The notes beneath the pieces are model-generated. The model searched no databases. It saw nothing but the letters and a program-made list of their open reading frames with translations, and had not been told where the DNA came from. From Calditrichota bacterium (GTDB lineage Bacteria > Electryoneota > RPQS01), in contig JACJVZ010000002.1 in the NCBI GenBank assembly GCA_020637445.1, positions 62,001-126,000 of the forward strand: DNA of 64,000 nt, read 5' to 3'. This document shows positions 32,612-41,737 of this stretch, piece after piece. The translations under genes and the position numbers were made by a program. Position 1 is the first letter of the stretch. The number at the start of each line of letters is the position of its first letter.

Positions 32612-33511
32612 ATGGCAAATTACTTTATTGTGGACGGCGGCGGAACAACCACGAGAGGATGGCTCGTGGATCAGGACGGCAAGGTGCTGGCACAAGCACA
32701 AGCCGGACCTTCCAATGTGGCAAGATTCGGCGCGGACGGGTTGCGCAGCGCCCTGCAAGAGCTGTGCGATACTTGTAAGGGCGCGGCCTCTGCCGAACGA
32801 GTCGTTTGCGGGCTTGCCGGAGTGGGCCGGGATCGTGAGCGCGGAATGGCCGAAGAGGTCGCGAAAATAATATGGCCCGCCGCATCCGTGAAGATTGTCA
32901 CCGACGCGCATCTAATGTACGCGGGTGCTTTTTGCAACGGCGAGCACGGTATTCTGCTAATTATCGGCACTGGTTCAATTGCGATGTATCAGAATCCGCA
33001 CGGTCATGAGTTTTTCCGGGCCGGAGGCTGGGGTCCGCTCTTGGGTGACGAAGGCAGCGGCGCGTGGATTGGCCGCGAAGCCCTCAGGCTATGTTTGCGC
33101 GAAAGCGAGCGCGCGGAGCTGTCGCCGTTCCATGCGGCGGTTCTGGAAAAACTTGAGATCGACTCCACTCAAGACATTATCACGAAAGTCTACCGCGAAA
33201 ACTTCGGACCGACACGTTGGGCCGAGCTTGCGCCTTTGGTTTTCGACTTTGCCGACAAACAACAAGAAGTTGTGGACATTCTCGAGCGGGCGGTGCTGGA
33301 GTTGATCGATCAGGTGGAACGGCTGCTGGACGACATGACTCAGCATGAAGCCTCTTTGCCGCTCGTATGCGCCGGAGGATTGTGGGAACGCCGCGACATT
33401 CTCGAATCCCTGTTCAACGAAGAAATTCTCTTGCGCAACTTGCCTTTGAAAATCGTCGAGCCTGACGGCGGGGCGATTGAAGGCGGTTTGGCGATCTTGA
33501 AATCAAACTAA
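32612..33511 (+). CDS. BadF/BadG/BcrA/BcrD-type ATPase, N-acetylglucosamine kinase-like
   Basis: A 299-residue ASKHA-fold protein. The phosphate-1 loop is FIVDGGGTTTRGWLVD, the second phosphate loop LLIIGTGSIAMYQ, and the sugar-kinase block GGWGPLLGDEGSGAWIGREA follows; the adenosine loop is VCAGGLWERRDIL near the C-terminus. It most resembles N-acetylglucosamine kinases, which make GlcNAc-6-phosphate in cell-wall recycling, although other substrates of the family cannot be excluded. It is a single gene between two terminators. Confidence 0.82.
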   Translation: MANYFIVDGGGTTTRGWLVDQDGKVLAQAQAGPSNVARFGADGLRSALQELCDTCKGAASAERVVCGLAGVGRDRERGMAEEVAKIIWPAASVKIVTDAHLMYAGAFCNGEHGILLIIGTGSIAMYQNPHGHEFFRAGGWGPLLGDEGSGAWIGREALRLCLRESERAELSPFHAAVLEKLEIDSTQDIITKVYRENFGPTRWAELAPLVFDFADKQQEVVDILERAVLELIDQVERLLDDMTQHEASLPLVCAGGLWERRDILESLFNEEILLRNLPLKIVEPDGGAIEGGLAILKSN

Positions 33512-33515
33512 AATG

Positions 33516-33546
33516 AAAGACCTCCGCCACATGTGACGGAGGTCTT
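33516..33546. terminator. Bidirectional terminator between convergent genes
   Basis: Ten-base perfect arms AAGACCTCCG (33517-33526) and CGGAGGTCTT (33537-33546) with a 10-base loop, positioned between the kinase stop at 33511 and the lipoprotein stop at 33571. Confidence 0.8.
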
Positions 33547-33570
33547 CGTTTCGGTCCGGATCGCCGCTTT

Positions 33571-34995
33571 TCAGCGCAGATGATATCCCGTTAGTTCGCG
33601 CGTGGTTTGCAAACTTGAGTTGATGTACTCTTCTTCTTTGATAATCCCGATGGTATTCGGTTTCAGGTAATACTTGATGCTGGCATTGGACACGCGGCTG
33701 AAGCGCTGGTAAATGGTCACTCCGGTGTAGACCGTGCCCTGAACCGTGACGGTGACACTGGCGCTTGTGACAATCACGCTGTCGCCGAAGAAATTCCAGA
33801 ACCCGGAAGATGCCGGAGTGCGCAAAAGCAACTGGCCCGGATCCGGGTCGATCGGATAGCTGTCCTGATAGAGTCCGTTGTCGAAATTCCTCCAATAAAA
33901 CAGCGTGTCCATCTCCTCCCCGTTGATTTCCACGAGCAGATAATAGTCGACGCCGTTGGGATAGGCGACTCCACGCACCTGACGGCGTACATTATATATG
34001 GAGCCGGTCGGCGGGTCGACTTCGTAATCCCAATAGTTTTCAAGACAAATCGGCACCGCGCCTGCGCTGCAGTAGTCGTAGCGAGCCGTCGCGATATTTG
34101 ACCAGCCGGACGCGCCAAAGCTGTTGGCTGAGCGCACTTGATAATTGTACTCGCCAATATTATCGCCGAGTGAGTCGATGTAGCTGACAGAATTGGCGGC
34201 GACGGTGTCGATAATTTCAAAGAACTGTCCCGACACATTCCGGCGAATGTGAAACTCTGTTTCGTCGAGCGAATTGTCGGTCCAATGCAAACTCACGCCC
34301 GTTCCGAGCTGCACGACGGCGGTCAGATCAGACGGTTGGTGCGGAGTCCCGATGGCGGGAGTGGCAACCATGGCGGAATCGACGGAGAATGTCGTGAGGC
34401 CGTTGGCTGTGGCGCCGACTCTAAAGTAATAGGTGGTCGCGGCTGCACAAGTCGAGTCTACGAAGACCTCCATGTTGTCGCCGACCTGCCCCACGCGGTT
34501 CCAATCGGTCACGTCTGTTTTTCTGTCGATGACGAAAACGACCGCCATTGGTGCGGTGTCCAACCAATTCACTTGCACCACGGTCGGCGCCAATGCAAAA
34601 GCCGTCACGCTTCCGGGCGCGGGCGGAGGGTTAAACGCTTGAGTCGTGGCCTCAGCTTCATTGGAGGCGTCACTGCGGCCGGCATTGTTAAATGCAAAAA
34701 CGCGGAACGTGTACGGCGTGTTTTGCGTCAGGTTCTGCACCGTGAACTGCGTGACGTCGGCATTGACACTGCCGACGATGTTCCAGTTCGCACCGTCTTG
34801 CATCTCGATTTCGAATCCTTCTTCGGTCGTCGAAAGATCGTTCCAATTCAAAGTTATCGAATTGTACGTGATATTGATGACAGATAGAAGGTTTGGCGCC
34901 GTCGGCGGAACGGGTTTAGGATCTTTGCCTTTGTCGCAGGACCAAAGTGAAAGAGCCAAGATTAGAAGCAGTGCAATGATGCGAGTCGTGGACAT
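33571..34995 (-). CDS. Fibronectin type III-repeat lipoprotein
   Basis: A 474-residue protein with a lipoprotein signal (lipobox LWSC, Cys about residue 20). Three fibronectin type III domains follow (about 30-120, 125-215, 218-310), each with the conserved Trp, Tyr and YxFRV/YNYQV strand patterns. The last 160 residues form a separate beta-rich domain with ENYWDYEV, seen in some FCB lipoproteins. There is no YPNPFN sorting domain, so surface display would depend on lipid anchoring. Function unknown; binding to a polymer or protein is inferred. Confidence 0.82.
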   Translation of the reverse strand: MSTTRIIALLLILALSLWSCDKGKDPKPVPPTAPNLLSVINITYNSITLNWNDLSTTEEGFEIEMQDGANWNIVGSVNADVTQFTVQNLTQNTPYTFRVFAFNNAGRSDASNEAEATTQAFNPPPAPGSVTAFALAPTVVQVNWLDTAPMAVVFVIDRKTDVTDWNRVGQVGDNMEVFVDSTCAAATTYYFRVGATANGLTTFSVDSAMVATPAIGTPHQPSDLTAVVQLGTGVSLHWTDNSLDETEFHIRRNVSGQFFEIIDTVAANSVSYIDSLGDNIGEYNYQVRSANSFGASGWSNIATARYDYCSAGAVPICLENYWDYEVDPPTGSIYNVRRQVRGVAYPNGVDYYLLVEINGEEMDTLFYWRNFDNGLYQDSYPIDPDPGQLLLRTPASSGFWNFFGDSVIVTSASVTVTVQGTVYTGVTIYQRFSRVSNASIKYYLKPNTIGIIKEEEYINSSLQTTRELTGYHLR

Positions 34996-35045
34996 TTTCC
35001 CTCCAGTGAGAAGACTGCCTGCGCGTGAATGACGATGTTTGTGAG

Positions 35046-35372
35046 TTACTTGGGTTCGCCGTCGGTGCGGAAACCGAACTGTCCGGCCTGATTTTGCGGG
35101 CCGCCGTGAGCTTTGATTTCGCCGAATTGTTTTTCAAAGCGCTCAATATTTTCTTTCAGCGCATTGAGCAGGAACTTGCAGTGTGACGGCGTCATGATGA
35201 TGCGCGCGTGAACGTTCGCTTTGGGGGTTCCCGGAACCATGCGCGCAAAATCGATGAAGAACTCGGCGGGGCTATGTGAAATCAGCGCGAGGTTGGAATA
35301 GATTCCCTCGGCGACCTTTTCGTCCAGACTGACGTTGATTTGATGCGGGCGCTGCTGCTGCGGCTCTGACAT
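35046..35372 (-). CDS. DUF3467 family protein
   Basis: A 108-residue soluble protein whose core, NVSLDEKVAEGIYSNLALI and SPAEFFIDFARMVPG, then ARIIMTPSHCKFLLNAL and ENIERFEKQFG, matches the DUF3467 family. Function of the family is not established. It lies 50 bases upstream of the lipoprotein gene in the same direction and divergent to polA. Confidence 0.85.
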   Translation of the reverse strand: MSEPQQQRPHQINVSLDEKVAEGIYSNLALISHSPAEFFIDFARMVPGTPKANVHARIIMTPSHCKFLLNALKENIERFEKQFGEIKAHGGPQNQAGQFGFRTDGEPK

Positions 35373-35467
35373 CTGCGTATCCTCTTGTAGTATAAGTTGT
35401 TCTGTGAGCTTCCGAACTCATAATGAGGGGCTTTGTCAGCAAAAAGTCAAGCCCATTCCCCACTCCC

Positions 35468-38221
35468 ATGCCATCTGATCCCAACACCTTGTTTCTGATT
35501 GACGGCTCGGCACTTATGTTCCGGTCGCATTTCGCGTTTCTGCGCAATCCGCTGGTGAATTCGCGCGGCGAAATTACCTCGGCGATCTTCGGATTTTTGA
35601 ATACGTTGATTTCGCTGATCGAGAAAGAACAGCCGACCCATCTGGCGATTGTTTTCGATACCGCCGAGCCGACGTTTCGGCATAAACAATATAAAGAGTA
35701 TAAGGCTACCCGCCAGAAAATGCCCGAAGAGTTGGTCGACCAATTGGGAAGACTTGACCAAGTGCTGGCCGCGACGGGTCTCAAGATATTGGCTTTGCCG
35801 GGTTGGGAAGCCGACGACGTGATCGGGACTTTGGCCAAACGTGCCGAGAAACAGGGCTACACCGTATATATGGTTACGGGAGACAAGGACTATCAGCAGC
35901 TTGTCACCGACAAAGTAATTCTCTACAACCCGAAATCCGACGGCACGTTGATTTGGAAACCCGCCGAAGTCGAAGAAAATTTCGGTGTGCCGCCAGCGCG
36001 TGTGATCGACGTGTTGGCACTGATGGGTGACTCATCTGACAATGTGCCCGGCATCGCGGGAATCGGTCCGAAAACGGCCGTCAAACTGGTTCAAGAATAC
36101 GGAAAACTCGAAGACGTGCTGGCTGCCGCGCCGGACATGAAGAAATCCAAGCTGCGCGACTCGCTGATTGAACAAGCGGAGTCCGCACGCATGTCGCTTG
36201 AATTGGTAACCATTGATTGTGACGCGCCGATCGAAGTCGATCTTGACGCCCTTGACGTGAAGCCGCTTTACAATCCTGAAATCGAACGGCTCTTGACCGA
36301 ACTCGAACTCTTTCGGCTGCTCGAAAGACTGCGCGGCAGTTCCGCTGTCGGAGTCTCGGACGAAGGGATGAAACCCGCGGCGAAACGTGACTACAAGATC
36401 ATCAAGACCGCCGCCGAGTTTAAGAAACTTATCACAAAGTGGCGTAAAGAAAAACCGCTGCTTTCTTTTGACGTTGAAACCACTGCGGCCGATCCGATGC
36501 TTGCCGAATTGGTCGGTGCAAGCTATTCAATTGAAGAAGGCGACGCCTATTATGTTTCCATTGCGCACTTTGACGGCAAGCCGACAGGCAATCGTCAATT
36601 TGTCCGGTTTGGACAAGAGGCGGAAGGCGCGCTTGCCGCATATCTTGAACTCGCGGCGGAATTATTAGAGGACAAAAACGTTCCGAAAGCCGGACAGAAT
36701 ATCAAGTACGATGCGCTGGTTTACCTCTCTTATGGCATCGAGGTGGCCTCTCTTTCGTTCGATACGATGATCGCGGCATACCTTTTAAATCCGGGAACAC
36801 GCACGCTCGGCATCGATGAATTGAGCCGCGATTTTCTGCAGCTTCCCAAAATTCCAACGTCGGAATTGATCGGATCAGGCAAGAATCAAGGTTCGATGCT
36901 CGACGTCGATCTGGAAAAAATTGCCGAGTATGCGTGTGAGGATGCGGACTACGCGCTCAGATTAGTCAACGTGCTCGAACCAAAGCTCGATACACAAAAA
37001 AAGCTCTTGGACGATCTTGAAATGCCGCTCGTTTCCGTGCTGCGGGACATGGAGTTCATGGGAGTCCGGCTCGATCTCGACCTGCTCGCGGACATGTCCA
37101 AAGAGCTCGACCGCGACCTGACCAGACTCGAAAAAGAGTGCCACGAAGCGGCGGGTGAGAGCTTCAATTTGAACTCGCCGAAGCAGCTTGGAGTGATCCT
37201 GTTTGAGAAGCTCAAGCTGCCCGTTCAGAAAAAAACCAAGACCGGACCGTCCACCGACGTGGACACGCTGACAACGCTTGCGCCGATGCATGAACTGCCC
37301 GCCAAGCTGCTCGATTTTCGCACGCTGTCGAAGCTCAAAGGAACGTACGTCGACGCGCTGCCGCAGCTCGTGCATCCGTTCACCGGACGCGTGCACACGA
37401 CGTTCAGTCAAACCATCGCTGCGACGGGAAGACTCTCGTCGAATAATCCGAATTTGCAGAACATTCCCATTCGTACGGAAGTGGGAAGACGGATACGTGA
37501 AGCGTTCGTCGCGGGTGAATCCGGATGGAAAATTTTGTCGGCCGACTACGGACAAATCGAGCTGCGGATCATGGCTCATTTGTCGAACGATGCGACTCTT
37601 TTGGAGGCCTTCAACAGCGGAGGAGATATCCACAAAGAGACCGCCGCGAAAATTTACGGAGTCGCGCTTGAAGACGTCAACTCGGACATGCGGCGGGCAG
37701 CCAAAACGGTCAATTTCGGGATCATCTACGGCCAGACGGATTTCGGACTATCCGAGCAATTGGGCATTCCGCGAGCGGAGGCCAAGGAGTTCCGCGAGCA
37801 GTACTTCAGGCTCTATCCCGGAGTCCGCGAATTCATGAGTTCGACCGTGGCGAGCTGTCGCGAAAACGGCTTCGTCGAAACCCTGATGGGCCGCCGCCGA
37901 CAGATCCCCGATATCAACAACAAGAACCGCCAAGTCCGCGAGTTTGCCGAACGAATTGCCATCAATACTCCGGTTCAAGGCAGTGCCGCGGACATGATCA
38001 AGGTCGCGATGATCCGCATCGCAAACCAACTCAAACGGGAAAAGTTTGCCGCTCGCATGCTGCTGCAAGTCCACGACGAATTGGTATTCGAAGCTCCGGA
38101 ATCTGAGCTGATGAAACTCGAAATGATGGTCCGCGACGAGATGTCGAGCGCAATCAAATTGCGTGTTCCGATCGAAGTCGACGTCGGTTTTGGTACAAAT
38201 TGGCTTCAAGCACATTCGTAA
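35468..38221 (+). CDS. polA: DNA polymerase I
   Basis: A 917-residue polymerase with three domains: 5' nuclease (about 1-290, LFLIDGSALMFR, WEADDVIGTLA, TGDKDYQQLV, GDSSDNVPGIAGIGPKTA); DEDD-type 3'-5' exonuclease (about 315-495) whose DVET, NIKYDA and YACEDADYAL motifs are intact, so proofreading is probably active; and the polymerase (about 500-917) with DYGQIELRIMAHLS (motif A), RRAAKTVNFGIIYG (motif B) and QVHDELVFE (motif C). ATG 35468 was chosen over ATG 35423 because TTGTTC (35397-35402) and CATAAT (35419-35424) form a plausible promoter whose transcript would begin after 35423. Confidence 0.97.
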   Translation: MPSDPNTLFLIDGSALMFRSHFAFLRNPLVNSRGEITSAIFGFLNTLISLIEKEQPTHLAIVFDTAEPTFRHKQYKEYKATRQKMPEELVDQLGRLDQVLAATGLKILALPGWEADDVIGTLAKRAEKQGYTVYMVTGDKDYQQLVTDKVILYNPKSDGTLIWKPAEVEENFGVPPARVIDVLALMGDSSDNVPGIAGIGPKTAVKLVQEYGKLEDVLAAAPDMKKSKLRDSLIEQAESARMSLELVTIDCDAPIEVDLDALDVKPLYNPEIERLLTELELFRLLERLRGSSAVGVSDEGMKPAAKRDYKIIKTAAEFKKLITKWRKEKPLLSFDVETTAADPMLAELVGASYSIEEGDAYYVSIAHFDGKPTGNRQFVRFGQEAEGALAAYLELAAELLEDKNVPKAGQNIKYDALVYLSYGIEVASLSFDTMIAAYLLNPGTRTLGIDELSRDFLQLPKIPTSELIGSGKNQGSMLDVDLEKIAEYACEDADYALRLVNVLEPKLDTQKKLLDDLEMPLVSVLRDMEFMGVRLDLDLLADMSKELDRDLTRLEKECHEAAGESFNLNSPKQLGVILFEKLKLPVQKKTKTGPSTDVDTLTTLAPMHELPAKLLDFRTLSKLKGTYVDALPQLVHPFTGRVHTTFSQTIAATGRLSSNNPNLQNIPIRTEVGRRIREAFVAGESGWKILSADYGQIELRIMAHLSNDATLLEAFNSGGDIHKETAAKIYGVALEDVNSDMRRAAKTVNFGIIYGQTDFGLSEQLGIPRAEAKEFREQYFRLYPGVREFMSSTVASCRENGFVETLMGRRRQIPDINNKNRQVREFAERIAINTPVQGSAADMIKVAMIRIANQLKREKFAARMLLQVHDELVFEAPESELMKLEMMVRDEMSSAIKLRVPIEVDVGFGTNWLQAHS

Positions 38222-38239
38222 CTTTTTTCTTGCAAGCAC

Positions 38240-38268
38240 TTGCGTTTTCAATTCTCATGTTATATATT
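38240..38268 (+). promoter_or_regulatory. Promoter of the small membrane-protein pair
   Basis: TTGCGT (38240-38245), 17-base spacer, TATATT (38263-38268), giving a leader of about 20 bases. Confidence 0.65.
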
Positions 38269-38293
38269 TGGCGCGATAAGGGTCATTTAAGCA

Positions 38294-38728
38294 ATGTCCC
38301 GAGATAATCGTGTGATCTTTGAATGGGCCGTGCATCCGCCGCGTAAACGTGGCTATCGTCGCATTCTGTTTATTGCGACACTGGTCGTTGTGCCGTTGGG
38401 GTTGATGAAGTCGCTAGAGAGTCCGGTATGGGCATTCTTTGCCACTATCTTTTTACTCGGTTCGACGACTGCATATTGGCTGCCGACGACATTCACCATT
38501 ACTGAAGACGCCATCGAAATGAAGCGCTGGTTCTGGAAACGCCGCAAGGAATTCCGCGAACTCAAGCGCGTCGAGCGCGATCCCAACGGACTGTTCGTCT
38601 CGCCGTTTGCTGAACCTTCGAGACTCGACGGACATCGCGGCATCCTGCTGATGGAACCTCCCGAGCGTGATATCGTAGAAAAGTATATCCGGGAGCGTAT
38701 TCAGACGAACAACGGAGTGCGGGCGTGA
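38294..38728 (+). CDS. Small membrane protein of unknown function, PH-like C-terminus
   Basis: A 144-residue protein with a basic N-terminus, two membrane helices (about 24-40 and 44-63) and a C-terminal beta-rich part where FTITEDAIEMKRWFWKRRKEF suggests a bacterial PH-like domain. It overlaps the next gene by four bases (GTGA), so both are one operon. Its layout resembles the protein at 29849. Function unknown. Confidence 0.7.
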   Translation: MSRDNRVIFEWAVHPPRKRGYRRILFIATLVVVPLGLMKSLESPVWAFFATIFLLGSTTAYWLPTTFTITEDAIEMKRWFWKRRKEFRELKRVERDPNGLFVSPFAEPSRLDGHRGILLMEPPERDIVEKYIRERIQTNNGVRA

Positions 38729-39087
38729 CCAATATCACCAAACCCGATCACCTCTCGGACGAACAGGTTGAATTGTTCGGACGATTGGCAGAGAAAGTGG
38801 TGAAGCTCGGGTTCGCCTTGCCGGCCATTCTGTTCTTGGAAACCATGCGGCCCATGAACTTCGTCGGTTCGCAGGTGATGCTGTTCTTTCAACCGATGAT
38901 CAGAACGTGGTTCACGATACGCGAGTATGACTTGTTTCAGAAAGCTCTCGAGAACCGCGAGACACTCGGTTACTTGACCGATCTCATTGAAGATCGAGAT
39001 ATCGCGCAAAAAGCAATTGAGAAAGAGCTGAAGGCCAAACTCAAAGCTGAAAAACGCGCGAAAAAAGAAGCGAAACGGAAATCATAG
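38725..39087 (+). CDS. Small protein of unknown function with basic helical tail
   Basis: A 120-residue protein starting at GTG 38725 and coupled to the preceding gene. It has a moderately hydrophobic centre (LPAILFLETMRPMNFVGSQV, then MLFFQPMIRTWF) that may sit at or in a membrane, and a C-terminal Lys/Ala/Glu-rich helix (about 90-120) that may be a coiled coil or nucleic-acid-binding tail. No family was identified with confidence. Confidence 0.65.
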   Translation: MTNITKPDHLSDEQVELFGRLAEKVVKLGFALPAILFLETMRPMNFVGSQVMLFFQPMIRTWFTIREYDLFQKALENRETLGYLTDLIEDRDIAQKAIEKELKAKLKAEKRAKKEAKRKS

Positions 39088-39609
39088 CCGCTTTCATGCT
39101 CGCTTCGGAGTTTTTTGACAACCGTGAACTACAAAATCGACCCGCATTTTCGAGCGAGTCGTGAATTTGTGCTTCACCATGATCGCAAAATCGTAATTGT
39201 TCTAATTTTTTACACTTACGAATAAGCGATCCGAGCTTCTGCCAAGCTCAAAGTGCACATGGAACGACCTTCGGGTCCGCCATCTGCTTATCTTTCCTGA
39301 AAATCGGCCCGCTTGTTGCTATAGATAGCCGAGTGTTTTGCCGATAACCTATGTAGCACGGCCCATTAAGGGGTACGAGTTACTTTGGACACGATGAACG
39401 TCCCGCTTTTGAGGACGCGATCATAAATACTGTGCGACTCATCTTTCGAGAAGCCGCCGGTACAATCCTTGAGACTCGCCGCACGAGTCTTACGGGTTGC
39501 ACAGTAGGGAAGCATGCGAATCTCGGGCAGCGCAACCGCTTCCTGTCTGGACAAACATCCTGTTCTCGAACGAGTCTCTGCCCGATCATTCAGTGAAGGA
39601 GAAATCCGC
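39088..39609. other. Long intergenic leader with potential RNA structure
   Basis: A 522-base gap without a convincing gene. The right half contains long-range complementary pairs: ACTGTGC (39429-39435) with GCACAGT (39499-39505), an internal AGACTCG/CGAGTCT hairpin (39472-39490), and TCGGGCAG (39523-39530) with CTGCCCGA (39578-39585), ending just before the ribosome site of the Lys-rich gene. The left half shows nothing recognised. Confidence 0.45.
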
Positions 39610-39963
39610 ATGGCAGTCAAGAGGAAAAAGAAAGCCACCAAGAAGAAGGCTACCGCCAAGAAGGCCACCAAGAAGAAAGCGACCAAGAAGAAAGCCGCTA
39701 AGAAGGCCACGGCGAAGAAGGCTACGAAGAAGAAAGCCACCAAGAAGAAAGCCGCCAAGAAGGCTACGAAGAAGAAAGCCACTAAGAAGAAAGCTACCAA
39801 GAAGAAAGCGGCGAAGAAGGCTACGAAGAAGAAAGCCACCAAGAAGAAAGCTACTAAGAAGAAAGCTACCAAGAAGAAAGCCACCAAGAAGAAAGCTACG
39901 GCGAAGAAGGCGACCAAGCGCAAAGCTCGTCGTCGCAAGAAAGCATCTCCGATGCCGATGTAA
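39610..39963 (+). CDS. Histone H1-like Lys/Ala-rich DNA-binding protein
   Basis: ATG 39610 has a GGAG ribosome site (GAAGGAGAAAT). The 117-residue product consists almost entirely of repeats of KKATKKKA and KKATAKKA type with a short basic end (KARRRKKASPMPM). Composition and periodicity match bacterial histone H1-like proteins and AlgP-type C-terminal tails, which bind DNA without sequence preference and compact the nucleoid. The DNA is itself a tandem repeat (aagaagaaagc-type units), so length is likely to vary by slippage between strains. A terminator follows. Confidence 0.85.
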   Translation: MAVKRKKKATKKKATAKKATKKKATKKKAAKKATAKKATKKKATKKKAAKKATKKKATKKKATKKKAAKKATKKKATKKKATKKKATKKKATKKKATAKKATKRKARRRKKASPMPM

Positions 39964-39989
39964 TCGGTTTTCTGATTGGCTATGATATG

Positions 39990-40024
39990 CAAACGGTCTG
40001 GTTTCCCTAGACCGTTTGTTTTTT
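39990..40024 (+). terminator. Terminator of the histone-like gene, overlapping the next promoter
   Basis: Ten-base perfect arms CAAACGGTCT (39990-39999) and AGACCGTTTG (40009-40018), nine-base loop, then six T. The -35 box of the next gene (TTGTTT 40016-40021) lies in its 3' arm and T-tract. Confidence 0.85.
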
Positions 40025-40044
40025 GTTTATACCCCTGCTATATT
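40016..40044 (+). promoter_or_regulatory. Promoter of the 40085-43598 operon
   Basis: TTGTTT (40016-40021), 17-base spacer, TATATT (40039-40044), leader about 34 bases. Confidence 0.6.
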
Positions 40045-40084
40045 CAAGGAAAGTCCCACGTCTTCCCTCAAGGAGCCGTTCCCT

Positions 40085-41737
40085 ATGTCCGCAAACTCCC
40101 TACTTAAGAAATTATCCCTTCGCCCCGCCCCTGAAGAGACTCTCAAGCTCCTGCGCGCACTGGCAGGGGAAAAACACTCGGCGAAATCACTGCTCGCGTA
40201 TCATGACCAGTTGTTGTTCTACAAGGCCTATCCCGTGTCCGTGAGCGTGCGGCAATTTGCGGATTTGGAGCTTGCGAAATTCCATAAACGGGTAACGGAA
40301 AAACTCTCCTATGAACTCACACAGTCGGGTCTTGTGGGAACGAAACTCTACTACGCGTTCGATTTCAAGAACGCGAAGTTCATGCACGAAAGACTGGGTG
40401 AGCTGGTCGATCTTGATTGGGAAGACTATGAGCTGAATGAAAAAGACCCATTAGCCGGATTGTTGTGGCTGCTTTTGGAAACCGCGGAAGCGGATGCGTG
40501 CGACTCGGAGTCCTTGACCACACGTGAAATCTTGACACGTGCAGCTGGCTCACACACGGTATTTTCACTGCTCTTGGACCGCTTCACACAAGTTTTTCCA
40601 GACCAGATTGGCGACCATCTGTATAATGACGCAAGTCTGATGCTGGGGATGACTCTGGCACCGCAGGGTCCGTCCCGAACACTCACCGCACTCCCGTCGC
40701 CGAAAAATCTGTGGCTTTGGTCACCGGAACTGACACGCGGGAAGTTTGATTTCGCTGATGAGATTGAGAAACCGCTGGAAGTTCCCCCTCCCTGTTCAAT
40801 AAGGCGCGGACAGGAACTCTTGAACATCGTGCACGGTACTCTGACTGTCCGGTCGCGAGAATATTTCGGTGCCGCGCACGGGAATCCTGCCGAAGTTTAT
40901 GAGATTCCCCTGGATCGCGGTGGTGTGTTGTTGGTGTGGTTCTTTCAACCGGAATGGCGGCTGCCGCAGGAGGCCGGATGGGGATTCTTGATGTTGAAGA
41001 ACGGCGTGCCGATCAGCTACGGCGGCGGCGGCATGCACCCGGCGAGGCTCGAAATTGCGCTCAATTTGTTCGAAACCTTCAGAGGCGGCGAAGCGGCGTG
41101 GATCTATGCTTCGCTCGTCCGCGCGGCACGCTCATTTTGCCCCGCGCCGTGGGTGATTGCGCGCCGCTATCAAATCGGTTACGAAAATGACGAAGCTCTT
41201 GCCAGCGGCGCCTATTGGTTTTATGACAAATTGGGAATGCGCTCAACTTCCACTCTCGGGCGAAGGGTCGCCGAAACGGAACGCAAGAAAATTGCCGCGA
41301 AAAAAGGCTATCGATCTCCGGTGTCTTCATTGAAGAAAATCGCCGATGCCGACGTCGTGTTAGGGCTTTCAGGGCAGGACCCCGCGCTTTACAGCGAATA
41401 TCCTTTGGAGGAGGTTGGATTGCTTGCATCCGACGTATTGTCCAAATATGCTCCGCGTGACGAACATTTTCAGAAAAGAATGCTGATTGCCATCGAAGAA
41501 AGACTGGGCTACCGTTTGCCGAAAATGACCACGATGGAAAGAACGTGGGTCGTCCAGCACGGAGCTTGGCTGCTGGCGCTGCCCGCAACGAAAAACTGGT
41601 CGGTGCAGCAGCGCGAAACCTGGCTGGCGATGGCGCGCGGAAAAGGCGGCGCACATGAGGCGGACTATCTCAAACATGCCGTACAGCTCAAAAGCTACTT
41701 CGATGCACTTGCCAAAGAGGCCGTGAAGAGATCGTGA
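40085..41737 (+). CDS. Large protein of unknown function
   Basis: ATG 40085 has AAGGAG upstream. The 550-residue protein has no signal peptide and no membrane helix. It is mixed alpha/beta, rich in Leu, Trp and charged residues, with recognisable stretches such as FYKAYPVSVSVRQFADLELAK, PLDRGGVLLVWFFQPEWRLP and GGGGMHPARLEIALNLFETF. No family was recognised and no catalytic motif is evident. It heads an operon with an MFS exporter (four-base GTGA overlap) and a DarT-like protein, so all three are translationally coupled. Confidence 0.75.
   Translation: MSANSLLKKLSLRPAPEETLKLLRALAGEKHSAKSLLAYHDQLLFYKAYPVSVSVRQFADLELAKFHKRVTEKLSYELTQSGLVGTKLYYAFDFKNAKFMHERLGELVDLDWEDYELNEKDPLAGLLWLLLETAEADACDSESLTTREILTRAAGSHTVFSLLLDRFTQVFPDQIGDHLYNDASLMLGMTLAPQGPSRTLTALPSPKNLWLWSPELTRGKFDFADEIEKPLEVPPPCSIRRGQELLNIVHGTLTVRSREYFGAAHGNPAEVYEIPLDRGGVLLVWFFQPEWRLPQEAGWGFLMLKNGVPISYGGGGMHPARLEIALNLFETFRGGEAAWIYASLVRAARSFCPAPWVIARRYQIGYENDEALASGAYWFYDKLGMRSTSTLGRRVAETERKKIAAKKGYRSPVSSLKKIADADVVLGLSGQDPALYSEYPLEEVGLLASDVLSKYAPRDEHFQKRMLIAIEERLGYRLPKMTTMERTWVVQHGAWLLALPATKNWSVQQRETWLAMARGKGGAHEADYLKHAVQLKSYFDALAKEAVKRS

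Noticed and set aside
35423..35467. An N-terminal extension of DNA polymerase I from ATG 35423
   Set aside because: It has no ribosome site, is not part of the family N-terminus, and lies within the predicted -10 element.
39429..39505. A tRNA-like 77-base element with seven-base end pairing
   Set aside because: There is no T-loop consensus, D-arm GG or plausible anticodon arm, and no CCA; it is kept only as part of a structured leader.
39497..39985. Arg/Pro-rich frame overlapping the histone-like gene
   Set aside because: It is a shifted reading of the same tandem DNA repeat and lacks a ribosome site, whereas ATG 39610 has GGAG.
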